Assembly: GCA_035471805.1 (NCBI GenBank)
Contig: DATIPS010000054.1
Span: forward strand, 1-64,000
Direction of reading: 5' to 3'
DNA length: 64,000 nucleotides
From: Acidimicrobiia bacterium
Lineage (GTDB): Bacteria; Actinomycetota; Acidimicrobiia; Spongiisociales; JAHEDJ01
The notes beneath the pieces are model-generated. The model saw nothing but the letters and a program-made list of their open reading frames with translations, made no database searches and was not told where the DNA came from. The position numbers were made by a program, and so were the translations under genes. Below are positions 27,057 to 39,058 of the stretch, one piece after another. Each line of letters starts with the position of its first letter. Positions within the stretch are counted from its first letter, which is position 1.

Positions 27057-28175
27057 TCAGGGCGGGCCGTTGCCTGGTGGTTGTTGGAAGCGGAGTCTGC
27101 CTGGTGCTGAGTCGGGCTGGATGGTGTAGCCCGATTGGTGGATGACCACATGATGATGAAACCAGCACAACGTGGTGAGGTTGGTTGGGTCTGTTCGACC
27201 ACCCTGTGACCAGGGAGTCTTGTGGTGTGGTTGGAGTCGGTAACGTGATGTGCAGCCGTCGGCTGTGCATCCTCCATCCCGGTAGAGGACAGCCCGGCGG
27301 AGTTTGGGAGGGATGACCCGTGTGGTTCGTCCCGCCGCTAGAGGTTGTCCGTTTTGGAAGCTGATGTGTTCGGTTGATCCGGTGCAGAAGATCTCCTCGA
27401 TCGTTGATCGTCCGACCGAGATACCTGTCGAGGTGACCGAACCGGTCTGCCCGTCCGACCCGGCAGCTAGGTCATGGTTGGTGAGTACCGACAACACAGG
27501 ACCAGAACCACTGTCGTTCTGGTCTCCTGAGCTGGTTGTGAGGGAATCGGCTGCGATGGAGACCAGAGCGTCCGCATTCCGTTGACCCAGTGAACTTCTG
27601 GTTTCGTCTGGCAGGGTGGGGAAGGTATCTGCTCTGGTGAGGAGTGCTTGTTCAACCAGTTGTCCGTCCAATCCGGGGAGTTGTCCCCACAGACGGTATG
27701 CGGTGCGGTCCAGAGTGGGTTGCATAGACACATACCGGTCCGAGAACATTTGCTGTTCATGGATAGGGGCCATACGTCTGTGCATGGCGGTCAAACGGCG
27801 GATACCAGGGATATCGAGACCAGCCGCTTGTTCAACCCGATCCGGAGATGCTCCGGCAACGGTGAGGTGGGCGGTGGCGATGATCCGGTCGAACGAACCC
27901 AACCCCGACCCCAATCTTTGTTCCTGGTCTGGAACGGTTTCCAACACCCGGCAAGCAGCCACCAAAGCTTTGGCCGTCTCAGGTGCGACATCCAACCGGC
28001 CGGCCGTCCACTCACCCAACGACCGACATCCATCCCCAAGTGGGGCCTGACGTCGGTCGGCTTCCCGCAACAGACTGATCTGGCGGGCAGTCAAGCGAGC
28101 CTTGATCGACTCCAACTCGATGAGTTGCTGCTCTAAACCATCGGTTGTCAGGTCAGCCGTTGACGTCGGTTCCAT
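27057..28175 (-). CDS. DUF222/HNH endonuclease (13E12-repeat-like family)
   Basis: The 372-residue protein has an N-terminal helical DUF222 domain (ESIKARLTARQISLLREADRR, GWTAGRLDVAPETAKALV-like segments). A C-terminal HNH motif reads CTADGCTSRYRLQPHHKTPW, then TNLTTLCWFHHHVV. These genes are multi-copy, strain-variable and restricted mainly to Actinomycetota, where they behave like selfish endonuclease elements. The gene looks less GC-rich than its neighbours and uses many TTG and GTT codons, which suggests separate ancestry. It is oriented against both flanking operons. I found no inverted or direct repeats marking an insertion. Confidence 0.88.
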   Translation of the reverse strand: MEPTSTADLTTDGLEQQLIELESIKARLTARQISLLREADRRQAPLGDGCRSLGEWTAGRLDVAPETAKALVAACRVLETVPDQEQRLGSGLGSFDRIIATAHLTVAGASPDRVEQAAGLDIPGIRRLTAMHRRMAPIHEQQMFSDRYVSMQPTLDRTAYRLWGQLPGLDGQLVEQALLTRADTFPTLPDETRSSLGQRNADALVSIAADSLTTSSGDQNDSGSGPVLSVLTNHDLAAGSDGQTGSVTSTGISVGRSTIEEIFCTGSTEHISFQNGQPLAAGRTTRVIPPKLRRAVLYRDGGCTADGCTSRYRLQPHHKTPWSQGGRTDPTNLTTLCWFHHHVVIHQSGYTIQPDSAPGRLRFQQPPGNGPP

Positions 28176-28513
28176 TCATGCAACATATCAACCGGGTATG
28201 ACAGAAAACGGCCATAAACAACCGTTGACAAGGAATATCGAAGAAAATGTGGAGCCAGGACGGCTGTGGCAGCGGACCCCGTGCGTTCGGCGGCAGGAAG
28301 CGAGTCAGCGCCTCTGCAACAAGCATCAACCACCGGCCGTCCCGGGCCGGTGGACAACTCCCCCGTAGACGGCAGGGGACCCCCGGCAGACCGGCTGAAC
28401 GCGGACGGGTACCGGCGGGCATCTTCGCCCCCCCGGATTCCGAGCAACTCGAATACCGCCTTCTCCCACAACACGCCTACCATCGTGCGGACAGATTTTC
28501 GTGAGGTGATTCC
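28176..28513. other. Intergenic region between divergent HNH and foldase genes
   Basis: This stretch of 338 bp holds no convincing gene. The first ~80 bp is A/T-richer than the surroundings. A TTGACA lies at 28225-28230, but no good -10 follows at 16-18 bp. The foldase ribosome-binding site (AGGTGA, 28504-28509) is at the right end. Nothing else supportable is seen. Confidence 0.6.
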
Positions 28514-29385
28514 TTGAAACGCATCGTATGGTTGGTCATGGCGCTCGCCGTCCTTGTCTCTGCCTGTTCCGGCGGCTCCCTGGTCGCAACCGTCGACGGA
28601 GTGGAGATCAGCGCCGGCGACGTGGAGAAGCTGATATCGGGCGATCTCGCCACGGCACCGCCCGATCTCTATGCCCAACTGATCCAGACCCTCATCATTC
28701 ATGAGGTCGTCTCCAAAGCGGCGGAGGCCGAGTTCGGGATTTCCATCACTGCGGAAGAGATCGACGAGCAGATCGTCGCTCTGACTGCGCAGATCGAGTC
28801 GGGCGGGGGAACCCTCGAGCAAGCCGCGGCCCAGCAAGGTCTGAGCCTGGACGCGGTTCCGATCATCATCGAGGAGGATCTGACGGAGCAGGCGATCGGT
28901 GAAGCCCTGACTGAGGCTCAGGCCGATCCGTCCGAGGAGGAGGTCCTCGCCGCCTACAACTCGTCGCTTCAGTCCCTGACCGAGGTGTGCGCGAGCCACA
29001 TCCTGGTGCCGACCGAGGAAGAGGCGCAGGCCGCACTCGATCGTATCGAGGGTGGAGAGGCGTTCGAGGACGTGGCCGCCGAACTGGGGACGGACGGAAC
29101 TGCCGAGGTGGGTGGTGACCTCGGATGTGCGCAGGCATCGAACTACGTTGCAGAGTTCGCCGTAGCGACGATCGAGGCGGAGCTGGATGTGCCTACCGGA
29201 CCGGTGCAGTCGCAGTTCGGTTTCCACGTCATTCTGGTGAGGGACCGCACGGAGACGGCGCTCGCGGATGTCCGTGCGGACATCGTGGCCGGCCTCCGTG
29301 AGCAGCAACGCAACACCTTGCTGGGTGATTGGATGCTCGCCGTGATCGGCGGGGCCGACGTGGCCGTTGAAGAGGAGTACGGCAC

Positions 29386-32590
<3,205 letters not shown>

Positions 32591-32614
32591 GCTACCGATC
32601 GCCGGGCGGATGAC

Positions 32615-33139
32615 TTGATCAACGACCAGGCTGCCGCAACCATCCAACTCGACCGGCCTCTACGTGCAACCGGCGAGGTGGTGGCCCGCTGCCATCTGGC
32701 GTTGCCCGTGGTCATGAGGGTGCCGCCGGTGCTCGACGACGGCACCCCGTTTCCCACTCTCTACTGGCTGACCTGCCCGCTGGCCCTGCGGCGGATCGGG
32801 CGGCTGGAATCCGTCGGCGGTGTCAAGCAGATGGAGCGACTGCTCGAGTCGGATGAGGCACTCACCGCCGCTTTTGCCCGGCGGCACGAGAGTTACGCAG
32901 CAGAACGCGATGCCCTCGTCCCTGCCGATGCGCCGCTCAGACCGGAAGGGGGCGTTGCCGGGTTGCGACGGGGGGTCAAGTGCCTCCATGCCCATTACGG
33001 CGACTTTGCGGCGGGCGGTGACAACCCGGTTGGAGCGCTCGTGGCGCCGTGGGTGGAGCCGCTCGACTGTGCCCGGCCCTGTGTGGTCGGGGACGGCGCA
33101 GATGTTGCGTGGAATCCGGCGTGGCGTGAACCGAAGTGA
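32615..33139 (+). CDS. DUF501 family protein
   Basis: The 174-residue protein of unknown function shows DUF501 features: RCHLALPVVMRVPPVLDDGTPFPTLYWLTCPL, ESVGGVKQME and VKCLHAHYGDFAAGGDNPVG, with conserved Cys and His. TTG 32615 is the best start, though without a strong ribosome-binding site. It sits between the FtsB-like and Ppx/GppA genes as in mycobacteria (Rv1025), which supports the call and orthology. It overlaps the next gene (GTGA). Confidence 0.88.
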   Translation: MINDQAAATIQLDRPLRATGEVVARCHLALPVVMRVPPVLDDGTPFPTLYWLTCPLALRRIGRLESVGGVKQMERLLESDEALTAAFARRHESYAAERDALVPADAPLRPEGGVAGLRRGVKCLHAHYGDFAAGGDNPVGALVAPWVEPLDCARPCVVGDGADVAWNPAWREPK

Positions 33140-34032
33140 CGGTCGCTGCAGTAGATATCGGCACCAACTCCGTACGTCTGCTCGTTCTCGACGAGACCGG
33201 CAGGGAGCTCGAGAGAATCGTGAAGGTCGTCGGGTTGGGCCGCGGGGTCGATCGGAGCGGATCGCTGTCCGAGGACGCAATGGATCGCACGGTGGAGGTT
33301 CTCGGCGAGTTCGGTCGTCGAACACGGCTGTTGGATGCATCGAGAGTTCGGGTTGTTGCGACCTCGGCCAGTCGGGACGCCGCCAACAGTGAACTGTTCC
33401 TCGACCGGGCAGAAACAGCACTTGGAGTTCGACCGGAAGTCATCTCGGGCGTGGAGGAGGCACGGCTCACCTTCGCGGGTGCCGTGGGTTCCGTCGAGGA
33501 CGCAGGCCCATACGTCGTCATCGACATCGGGGGCGGAAGCACGGAGTTCGCTTTCGGGGATACCGGGGTCGACTACTCCCGGAGCGTGGACATTGGTTCA
33601 GTCCGGCTCACCGAGCGTGCGGTTCGCTCCCGCCCGGCCCCCGAACGAATAGTCGATGAGGGCCGCGCGATCGTGGATCGTCTCTTCGAGGACGTTCACC
33701 TGCCGTCCTCCCCGAACTCAGTGATCGGGGTTGCAGGTACGTTCACGAGTCTCGCCGCGATCGTTCTCGGCCTCGAGCAATACGATCGCTCCAGGGTGCA
33801 TCTGGCTCGTCTGCATGCACCGGACCTGGCCTCTGTGATCGATCGACTCCGGCGGCTCAGCATCCCCGAAACGGCAGCGATTCCTGCTCTGGATCCCGCC
33901 CGAGCTCCCGTCCTGCTGGCCGGAGCCATCGTTGCCGAGCGGGCGCTGGCACGCGTGGGAGTCGACTCGTTGGTGATATCGGAGCATGACTTGCTCGACG
34001 CCGCGGCCGAGAGCCTTCTTCCCGAACCGTAG
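33136..34032 (+). CDS. Ppx/GppA-family exopolyphosphatase
   Basis: The 298-residue protein has the ASKHA phosphatase fold: phosphate-1 loop AVDIGTNSVRLLVLDE, TSASRDAANSELFLDRA, the catalytic Glu region in ISGVEEARLTF and phosphate-2 loop VIDIGGGSTEFAFGD. It corresponds to the short actinobacterial Ppx (about 300 residues, no C-terminal HD domain). It hydrolyses polyphosphate and/or pppGpp; which one cannot be told from sequence. It is last in the block and is followed by a strong hairpin and a tRNA. Confidence 0.9.
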   Translation: MTVAAVDIGTNSVRLLVLDETGRELERIVKVVGLGRGVDRSGSLSEDAMDRTVEVLGEFGRRTRLLDASRVRVVATSASRDAANSELFLDRAETALGVRPEVISGVEEARLTFAGAVGSVEDAGPYVVIDIGGGSTEFAFGDTGVDYSRSVDIGSVRLTERAVRSRPAPERIVDEGRAIVDRLFEDVHLPSSPNSVIGVAGTFTSLAAIVLGLEQYDRSRVHLARLHAPDLASVIDRLRRLSIPETAAIPALDPARAPVLLAGAIVAERALARVGVDSLVISEHDLLDAAAESLLPEP

Positions 34033-34038
34033 GCGAAT

Positions 34039-34075
34039 CATCCGGCATCGATCTCGTCGAGATCCATGCCGGATG
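34039..34075. terminator. Long hairpin after the Ppx/GppA gene
   Basis: CATCCGGCAT, one unpaired C, then GATCTC pairs across the loop GTC with GAGATC, one unpaired C and ATGCCGGATG. This gives about 16 paired bases with a single C/C mismatch. No T run follows, so factor-independent termination is uncertain. Its position 7 bp after the stop suggests a 3'-end or processing signal. Confidence 0.55.
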
Positions 34076-34135
34076 CTGCAAGGCTCGACCAACGGTGTCG
34101 ATCAAACCATTCCCGGAGCATTAGCCTGCAATCCA

Positions 34136-34219
34136 GCCCGGGTGGCGTAACAGGCAGCCGCGGGGGACTTAAAATCCCCTGCCCGGAAGGGCGTGTGGGT
34201 TCGAGTCCCACCCCGGGCA
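34136..34219 (+). tRNA. tRNA-Leu (anticodon UAA)
   Basis: An 84-nt class II cloverleaf. The acceptor stem GCCCGGG pairs with CCCGGGC (34212-34218) with discriminator A. The anticodon stem GGGGA/TCCCC closes loop CTTAAAA, with anticodon TAA at 34170-34172. The long variable arm is GCCC-GGAA-GGGC, and the T arm GTGGG-TTCGAGT-CCCAC. CCA is not encoded. The long variable arm and anticodon both fit leucine (UUA/UUG codons). Confidence 0.96.
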
Positions 34220-34405
34220 CACGCCGTCCTCGAGAGGGGTCGGCCGGATTACCACGGCTTGTCCCGACCGACCCGGTGGAGACGCCGGAACCCCCTCGTT
34301 GCCGGATCGGGAGCGCCGCGAATGGTCCGAGCGATGTGAGGGGGAGGTCGAACGGCAGGTCGATGGGGCACGGCGATGCCTCCACTATCAGCGAGAATGG
34401 CATCG

Positions 34406-36121
34406 ATGACCAACGACATCGCATATCAGGCCGCCCGTTCGGTGCACGCCGCGTTCACATCGTATGCGGACCAGTTTCGAGCGATCACACGCCGGGCCCG
34501 GACACGATTCGAACGTTGTGACTGGCCGGGGGCCCAGCAGGACGCCCTCGAACGGCTTTCGCTGTATCGGGCGGTCCTCAATCCGTTGATCGAAGATGTC
34601 CGGGGGATCCTCGGCGACTGCCTCGAAAACAAAGAGATGTGGGCGGAGATGCGCTCCCGGTACTCGGCCCTGATTTCAGATCGGGACGACTTCGACATCG
34701 CGGAGACGTTCTTCAACTCGGTCACCCGTCGAATCTTCGACACGGTCGGCGTTGACCCTGCGATCGAGTTCGTCGATACCGACTTCGTAACCCCGCCGAC
34801 CCGGACGCGTCGTCCCGTCTACCGTACCTACCAGCGTTCGGACCGCACTTCGGTGCTGATCGCAGAAATCCTCTCGGACTTCGCCCTGACCGTCGGCTAC
34901 GAGGATCTGGCCAGAGACGCGAAGCTCGTCGCCGAACGGGTCGAGCAACGACTGCTGGAGCTGGGGGCGCTGTCAATCGTCGAGTTGGCAGAGATCGTCG
35001 AGTCTCTCTTCTTCCGGGGGCAAGGCGCCTACATCGTCGGGCGCCTCTTCAGCGGATCACATGATGTTCCCCTGGTGATAGCGCTGCACAACAGGGGGGA
35101 CCGGGTATTCGTCGACGCCGTGCTGACCAGGCCCGAGGATCTCCGCGTTCTGTTCAGCTTCACCCGCTCCTACTTCCACGTCGATACCGATCGTCCCTAC
35201 GACCTGGTCCGGTTCCTCGGCACGCTGATGCCAGGCAAGCGCCCGGCCGAGCTGTATATAACGACCGGATACAACAAGCACGGCAAGACCGAGATGTATC
35301 GGGATCTGCTGCATCATCTCGATCGATCCGCCGGCAAGTTCGTTGTTGCCAGGGGCAAGAAGGGTCTCGTGATGATCGTTTTCACAATGCCCGGCCATGA
35401 CCTCGTGTTCAAGGTCATCAGGGATCGATTCCCTCCTCAGAAGCGGACCACACGCAAGCAGATAATGGACAGATACAGGCTCGTGTTCAACCACGACCGG
35501 GCCGGCCGGCTCATCGATGCGCAGGAGTTCGAGCACCTTGCTTTCGCTCGCGATCGGTTTTCGGAGGAGCTCCTCCACGAACTGACGACTGAGGCGTCCG
35601 AGACGGTTCGCATAGAGGGCGGCAGTGTCGTCGTTGCCCACGTGTACGTCGAGCGCCGGGTGATCCCTCTCGACATCTACCTGCGCGAAGCCGACGAAGC
35701 CGCCGCGCACGGGGCGGTGGTCGACTACGGACGGTGCATCAAGGACCTGGCGGCCGCCAATATCTTTGCCGGCGATCTGCTGCTGAAGAATTTCGGTGTG
35801 ACGCGGCACGGCCGGGTGGTCTTCTACGACTACGACGAGTTGACCGAGCTGATCGAGTGCAACTTCCGACGCATCCCTCCGCCTGTCCACCCCGAAGACG
35901 AGTTGTCGGATCAGCCGTGGTATTCGGTCGGGCCCTATGACGTGTTTCCGGAGGAGTTCCGGCATTTCCTCGGCCTGCGGTCCCCGCTGAAGGAGACGTT
36001 TGAACAGCGACATTCCGACCTCTTCGACACCCCGCTCTGGCACGGCCTCCAGGACACTATTCGCGCCGGAGAGGTCGTCGAGGTGGTCCCGTACGGCGAG
36101 TCCGATCGACTCGACCGGTAG
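34406..36121 (+). CDS. aceK: Isocitrate dehydrogenase kinase/phosphatase
   Basis: From ATG 34406 the protein has 571 residues, close to E. coli AceK (578). Family text is clear: ELYITTGYNKHGKTEMYRDL near 285, VMIVFTMPGHDLVFKVIRDR (ATP-binding Lys region), and the catalytic stretch KDLAAANIFAGDLLLKNFGV followed by TRHGRVVFYDYDELTEL. AceK phosphorylates and dephosphorylates isocitrate dehydrogenase, setting flux between the TCA cycle and the glyoxylate shunt. ATG 34397 is an alternative start; neither has a good ribosome-binding site. AceK is best known from Proteobacteria. No aceA or aceB is nearby. Confidence 0.93.
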   Translation: MTNDIAYQAARSVHAAFTSYADQFRAITRRARTRFERCDWPGAQQDALERLSLYRAVLNPLIEDVRGILGDCLENKEMWAEMRSRYSALISDRDDFDIAETFFNSVTRRIFDTVGVDPAIEFVDTDFVTPPTRTRRPVYRTYQRSDRTSVLIAEILSDFALTVGYEDLARDAKLVAERVEQRLLELGALSIVELAEIVESLFFRGQGAYIVGRLFSGSHDVPLVIALHNRGDRVFVDAVLTRPEDLRVLFSFTRSYFHVDTDRPYDLVRFLGTLMPGKRPAELYITTGYNKHGKTEMYRDLLHHLDRSAGKFVVARGKKGLVMIVFTMPGHDLVFKVIRDRFPPQKRTTRKQIMDRYRLVFNHDRAGRLIDAQEFEHLAFARDRFSEELLHELTTEASETVRIEGGSVVVAHVYVERRVIPLDIYLREADEAAAHGAVVDYGRCIKDLAAANIFAGDLLLKNFGVTRHGRVVFYDYDELTELIECNFRRIPPPVHPEDELSDQPWYSVGPYDVFPEEFRHFLGLRSPLKETFEQRHSDLFDTPLWHGLQDTIRAGEVVEVVPYGESDRLDR

Positions 36122-36241
36122 TCATGCCGCTCCCGTCATCTTGGAAAAGGGTACGGTGTCAGCACCGGAGGGGACCGAGGTCGGCATCTCGATCGATTCT
36201 CCTCATGAGAAGATGTACCTAGAACGTCAGAAGGATCTCTG

Positions 36242-38989
36242 TTGTCTGAATATCCATCCGAGTACGAGTTCGACGTCGTCCTGCGGGACGGCGAGGTTGC
36301 GCAGTTCCGACCCATCAGGCCGGACGACGGCGAGCGGATGCTGGGAATGTTCGAGAACATGGGGCCCGAGTCCCGCTACTTCAGGTTCTTTCGCGTCAAG
36401 CGTGAGCTGACACCTGAGGAGCTCGAGTACTTCACCAACGTTGACTACGACGACCGCATGGCTCTCATCGTCAGCCAGGACGGGGTCATGGTCGGCGTCG
36501 GGCGCTACGACCGCGCCGGAGACGATCCGAGATTGGCCGAGGTCGCCTTCGCGGTCGCCGACGGGCACCAGGGCCGCGGTATCGGAACGCAGCTCCTCCA
36601 GCTGCTCACGGTATATGCCCGTTCCCGGGGCATCACCGGGTTCCGTGCTTTTGTGTTGCCCGAGAACGTCGGCATGATGCGCGTTTTTCGTAACAGTGGA
36701 TACGCTCTCGGTCGTACCCTCGAAGAGGGTGTCTACACGGTCGACTTCCCGGTCGAACACAGCGAGGATGCCATCGCCCGTGAACAGGTACGCGAACGCA
36801 GAGCGGTATCGGCCTCCATTCTCCCCATCCTCTATCCGCGCTCGGTGGCTGTTGTCGGAGCGAGCAGGACCCCGGGCAGCATCGGCAGCCGGCTTCTGCG
36901 CAACCTCGTAAACAACGGATTCACCGGACCGGTCTATCCGGTCAATCCGTCCGCCGACGTCGTCAACTCGATAAAGGCGTACCCGTCGGTGACGGACATT
37001 CCCGGCGATGTCGACCTCGCCATCATCGTTGTCCCGTCCCCGTACGTATTGTCGGTGGTCGAAGACTGCGCCGAGAAAGGCGTGCGAGGACTGGTCGTGA
37101 TCTCGGCCGGGTTCTCGGAAGTCGGCGAAAGCGGAATCGAGCTGGAACGCACATTGCTCGAGAAGGTGCGGTCGGCCGGGATGCGAATGGTCGGACCCAA
37201 CTGCATGGGTGTTCTCAATACGAGCCGAACCGTGTCGATGAACGGAACGTTCGCCCCCGTCTACCCGCCCCGTGGCAATGTCGCCATGTCGAGCCAGTCG
37301 GGGGCGCTCGGCATCGCGATTCTCGACTACGCACACAGTGCCAACATCGGAATCTCTTCGTTCGTCTCGGTCGGCAACAAGGCGGATATCTCAGGCAACG
37401 ATCTGCTTCTGGCATGGGAGGAAGATCCGGCCACCGACGTCATCGTGCTCTACCTGGAATCGTTCGGCAATCCTCGCAAGTTCGCCCGTGTGGCCAGAAG
37501 AGTTGCCAGGACTAAGCCGATCGTGGCGGTGAAGTCCGGTCGCACCGTTGCCGGCTCGCGAGCGGCCAGCAGTCACACGGGGGCCCTGGCGTCGGCGGAC
37601 ATCGCGGTGGATGCTCTGTTCCACCAGACCGGCGTAATCCGCACAAACACCCTCGAGGAACTGTTCGACGTCGCGCAGCTTCTCGCCAACCAGCCCGTGC
37701 CGCGCGGCAGGCGAGTGGGGGTCATCACCAACGCCGGCGGACCGGGCATCCTGGCCGCGGACGCGCTCGAGTCGAACGGGTTGATCATGGGGGAGTTCTC
37801 ACCGGAGCTGCAGGGCAAGTTGCGGGCCGTTCTGTCGCCGGAAGCCTCGGTTCGCAATCCGGTGGACATGATCGCATCTGCCGGACCGGAGCAGTATCTG
37901 CACATGCTGAGAACGCTGCTCGAGAGCGACGAAATCGATGCCCTGATGGCCATTTACATCCCGACGACTCCCGAGGGCGTTCCCGAGATCACCGCGGCCG
38001 TTCGCCAGGCGCTGGGCGACTACGACGGCGACAAGACCTTCCTCTCGGTGTTCATGCAGTCAGATGACGCCGTCCAGATGCTGACCACCGACGGGACCAG
38101 GATTCCGACCTACCTGTTCCCGGAATCAGCGGCGCAAGCCCTCTCGAGGGCGGTCAGATATGGCGAGTGGCTCCAGATTCCGGAGGGTTCGGTCCCCGAA
38201 CTCACGGGCATCGATGCTCCAACCGCCCGCTATATAGTCGACAAGGCATTGCAGCGACTGGGGTCGGAGGGCGGTTGGCTGGAGCCGCATGAGGTCAGGG
38301 ACATGCTGGCCGCCTTCGGGATCGGCCTTCCCGTCGAGGAAACGGCCCACAGTGCCGACGAAGCCGCCGAGATTGCAGACACGATCGGAGGGCCCGTCGC
38401 CGTCAAAGTGCTGTCGCCTTCGGCGCTGCACAAGTCCGACGTCGGCGGAGTACTTCTCAACATCGAAGGTGAAGCCGAGGTCCGGGAAGCCTACGAGAAG
38501 GTCCGGTCGGCGGTCGCCGACCCGGAAGGCGTTCTGATCCAGCAGATGGTCCCGGGAGGACACGAAGTCCTGATCGGGATGACGGAGGATCCATCGTTCG
38601 GGCCGTTGCTGGCGTTCGGTCTGGGCGGGGTCTACGTCGAGCTGCTCGAGGACGTCGCCTTCCGTACGCTTCCTCTGACCGACCTCGAGGCGTCGACGAT
38701 GGTCAAGGAGGTCAAGGGTTATCGACTGCTCGAGGGATACCGCGGACTGCCTGCGGGTGACGTGCACGCCGTCGAAGAGGCGTTGCTCAGGATCTCGGCC
38801 CTGATCGAGGCTGTGCCCGAGCTGATCGAGATGGATCTCAACCCGGTCAAGGTTCTCAGACCGGGCGAGGGTGTGCAGGTGGTCGACGCGCGTGTCAGGG
38901 TGCGGCCGATCCAGACCGGATGGGGTCCGGAGCTCGTCGACATCCCGTCGGTTGCGAGCCGGGCTCGAAGACGACGCGAGGCGGGTTAG
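36242..38989 (+). CDS. GNAT acetyltransferase fused to an ADP-forming acyl-CoA synthetase (Pat-like)
   Basis: The 915-residue protein has an N-terminal GNAT domain (about 15-165; acetyl-CoA loop GHQGRGIGTQLLQLL). A CoA-binding Rossmann domain (RSVAVVGASRTPGSIGSRLL) and succinyl-CoA-ligase-like flavodoxin domains follow, with GPNCMGVLN, SSQSGALGIAILD and SSHTGALAS near 442. It ends in an ATP-grasp domain (about 690-915; VAVKVLSPSALHKSDVGGV). The His of SSHTG, the phosphohistidine of active ADP-forming synthetases, is present. GNAT is N-terminal, the reverse of Salmonella Pat. It may acylate lysines of metabolic enzymes, make acyl-CoA, or both. TTG 36242 follows AGAAGGA. Confidence 0.88.
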   Translation: MSEYPSEYEFDVVLRDGEVAQFRPIRPDDGERMLGMFENMGPESRYFRFFRVKRELTPEELEYFTNVDYDDRMALIVSQDGVMVGVGRYDRAGDDPRLAEVAFAVADGHQGRGIGTQLLQLLTVYARSRGITGFRAFVLPENVGMMRVFRNSGYALGRTLEEGVYTVDFPVEHSEDAIAREQVRERRAVSASILPILYPRSVAVVGASRTPGSIGSRLLRNLVNNGFTGPVYPVNPSADVVNSIKAYPSVTDIPGDVDLAIIVVPSPYVLSVVEDCAEKGVRGLVVISAGFSEVGESGIELERTLLEKVRSAGMRMVGPNCMGVLNTSRTVSMNGTFAPVYPPRGNVAMSSQSGALGIAILDYAHSANIGISSFVSVGNKADISGNDLLLAWEEDPATDVIVLYLESFGNPRKFARVARRVARTKPIVAVKSGRTVAGSRAASSHTGALASADIAVDALFHQTGVIRTNTLEELFDVAQLLANQPVPRGRRVGVITNAGGPGILAADALESNGLIMGEFSPELQGKLRAVLSPEASVRNPVDMIASAGPEQYLHMLRTLLESDEIDALMAIYIPTTPEGVPEITAAVRQALGDYDGDKTFLSVFMQSDDAVQMLTTDGTRIPTYLFPESAAQALSRAVRYGEWLQIPEGSVPELTGIDAPTARYIVDKALQRLGSEGGWLEPHEVRDMLAAFGIGLPVEETAHSADEAAEIADTIGGPVAVKVLSPSALHKSDVGGVLLNIEGEAEVREAYEKVRSAVADPEGVLIQQMVPGGHEVLIGMTEDPSFGPLLAFGLGGVYVELLEDVAFRTLPLTDLEASTMVKEVKGYRLLEGYRGLPAGDVHAVEEALLRISALIEAVPELIEMDLNPVKVLRPGEGVQVVDARVRVRPIQTGWGPELVDIPSVASRARRRREAG

Positions 38990-39010
38990 GCGGCTCCCTC
39001 TCATCCGCGT

Positions 39011-39027
39011 CGGGAGTATCACTCCCG
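39011..39027. terminator. Short hairpin between convergent genes
   Basis: CGGGAGT (39011-39017) pairs with ACTCCCG (39021-39027) around a 3-nt loop, between the Pat-like gene and dinB, whose 3' ends face each other. The stem is 7 bp with no T run, so a terminator role is plausible but weak. Confidence 0.4.
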
Positions 39028-39058
39028 GCAAAGGCGCCGAGCTTCCGGGCAGAGTCGG

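Noticed and set aside
28225-28230. TTGACA as a -35 box for the foldase gene.
   Set aside because: No acceptable -10 hexamer lies 16-18 bp downstream, and the start codon is nearly 300 bp away.
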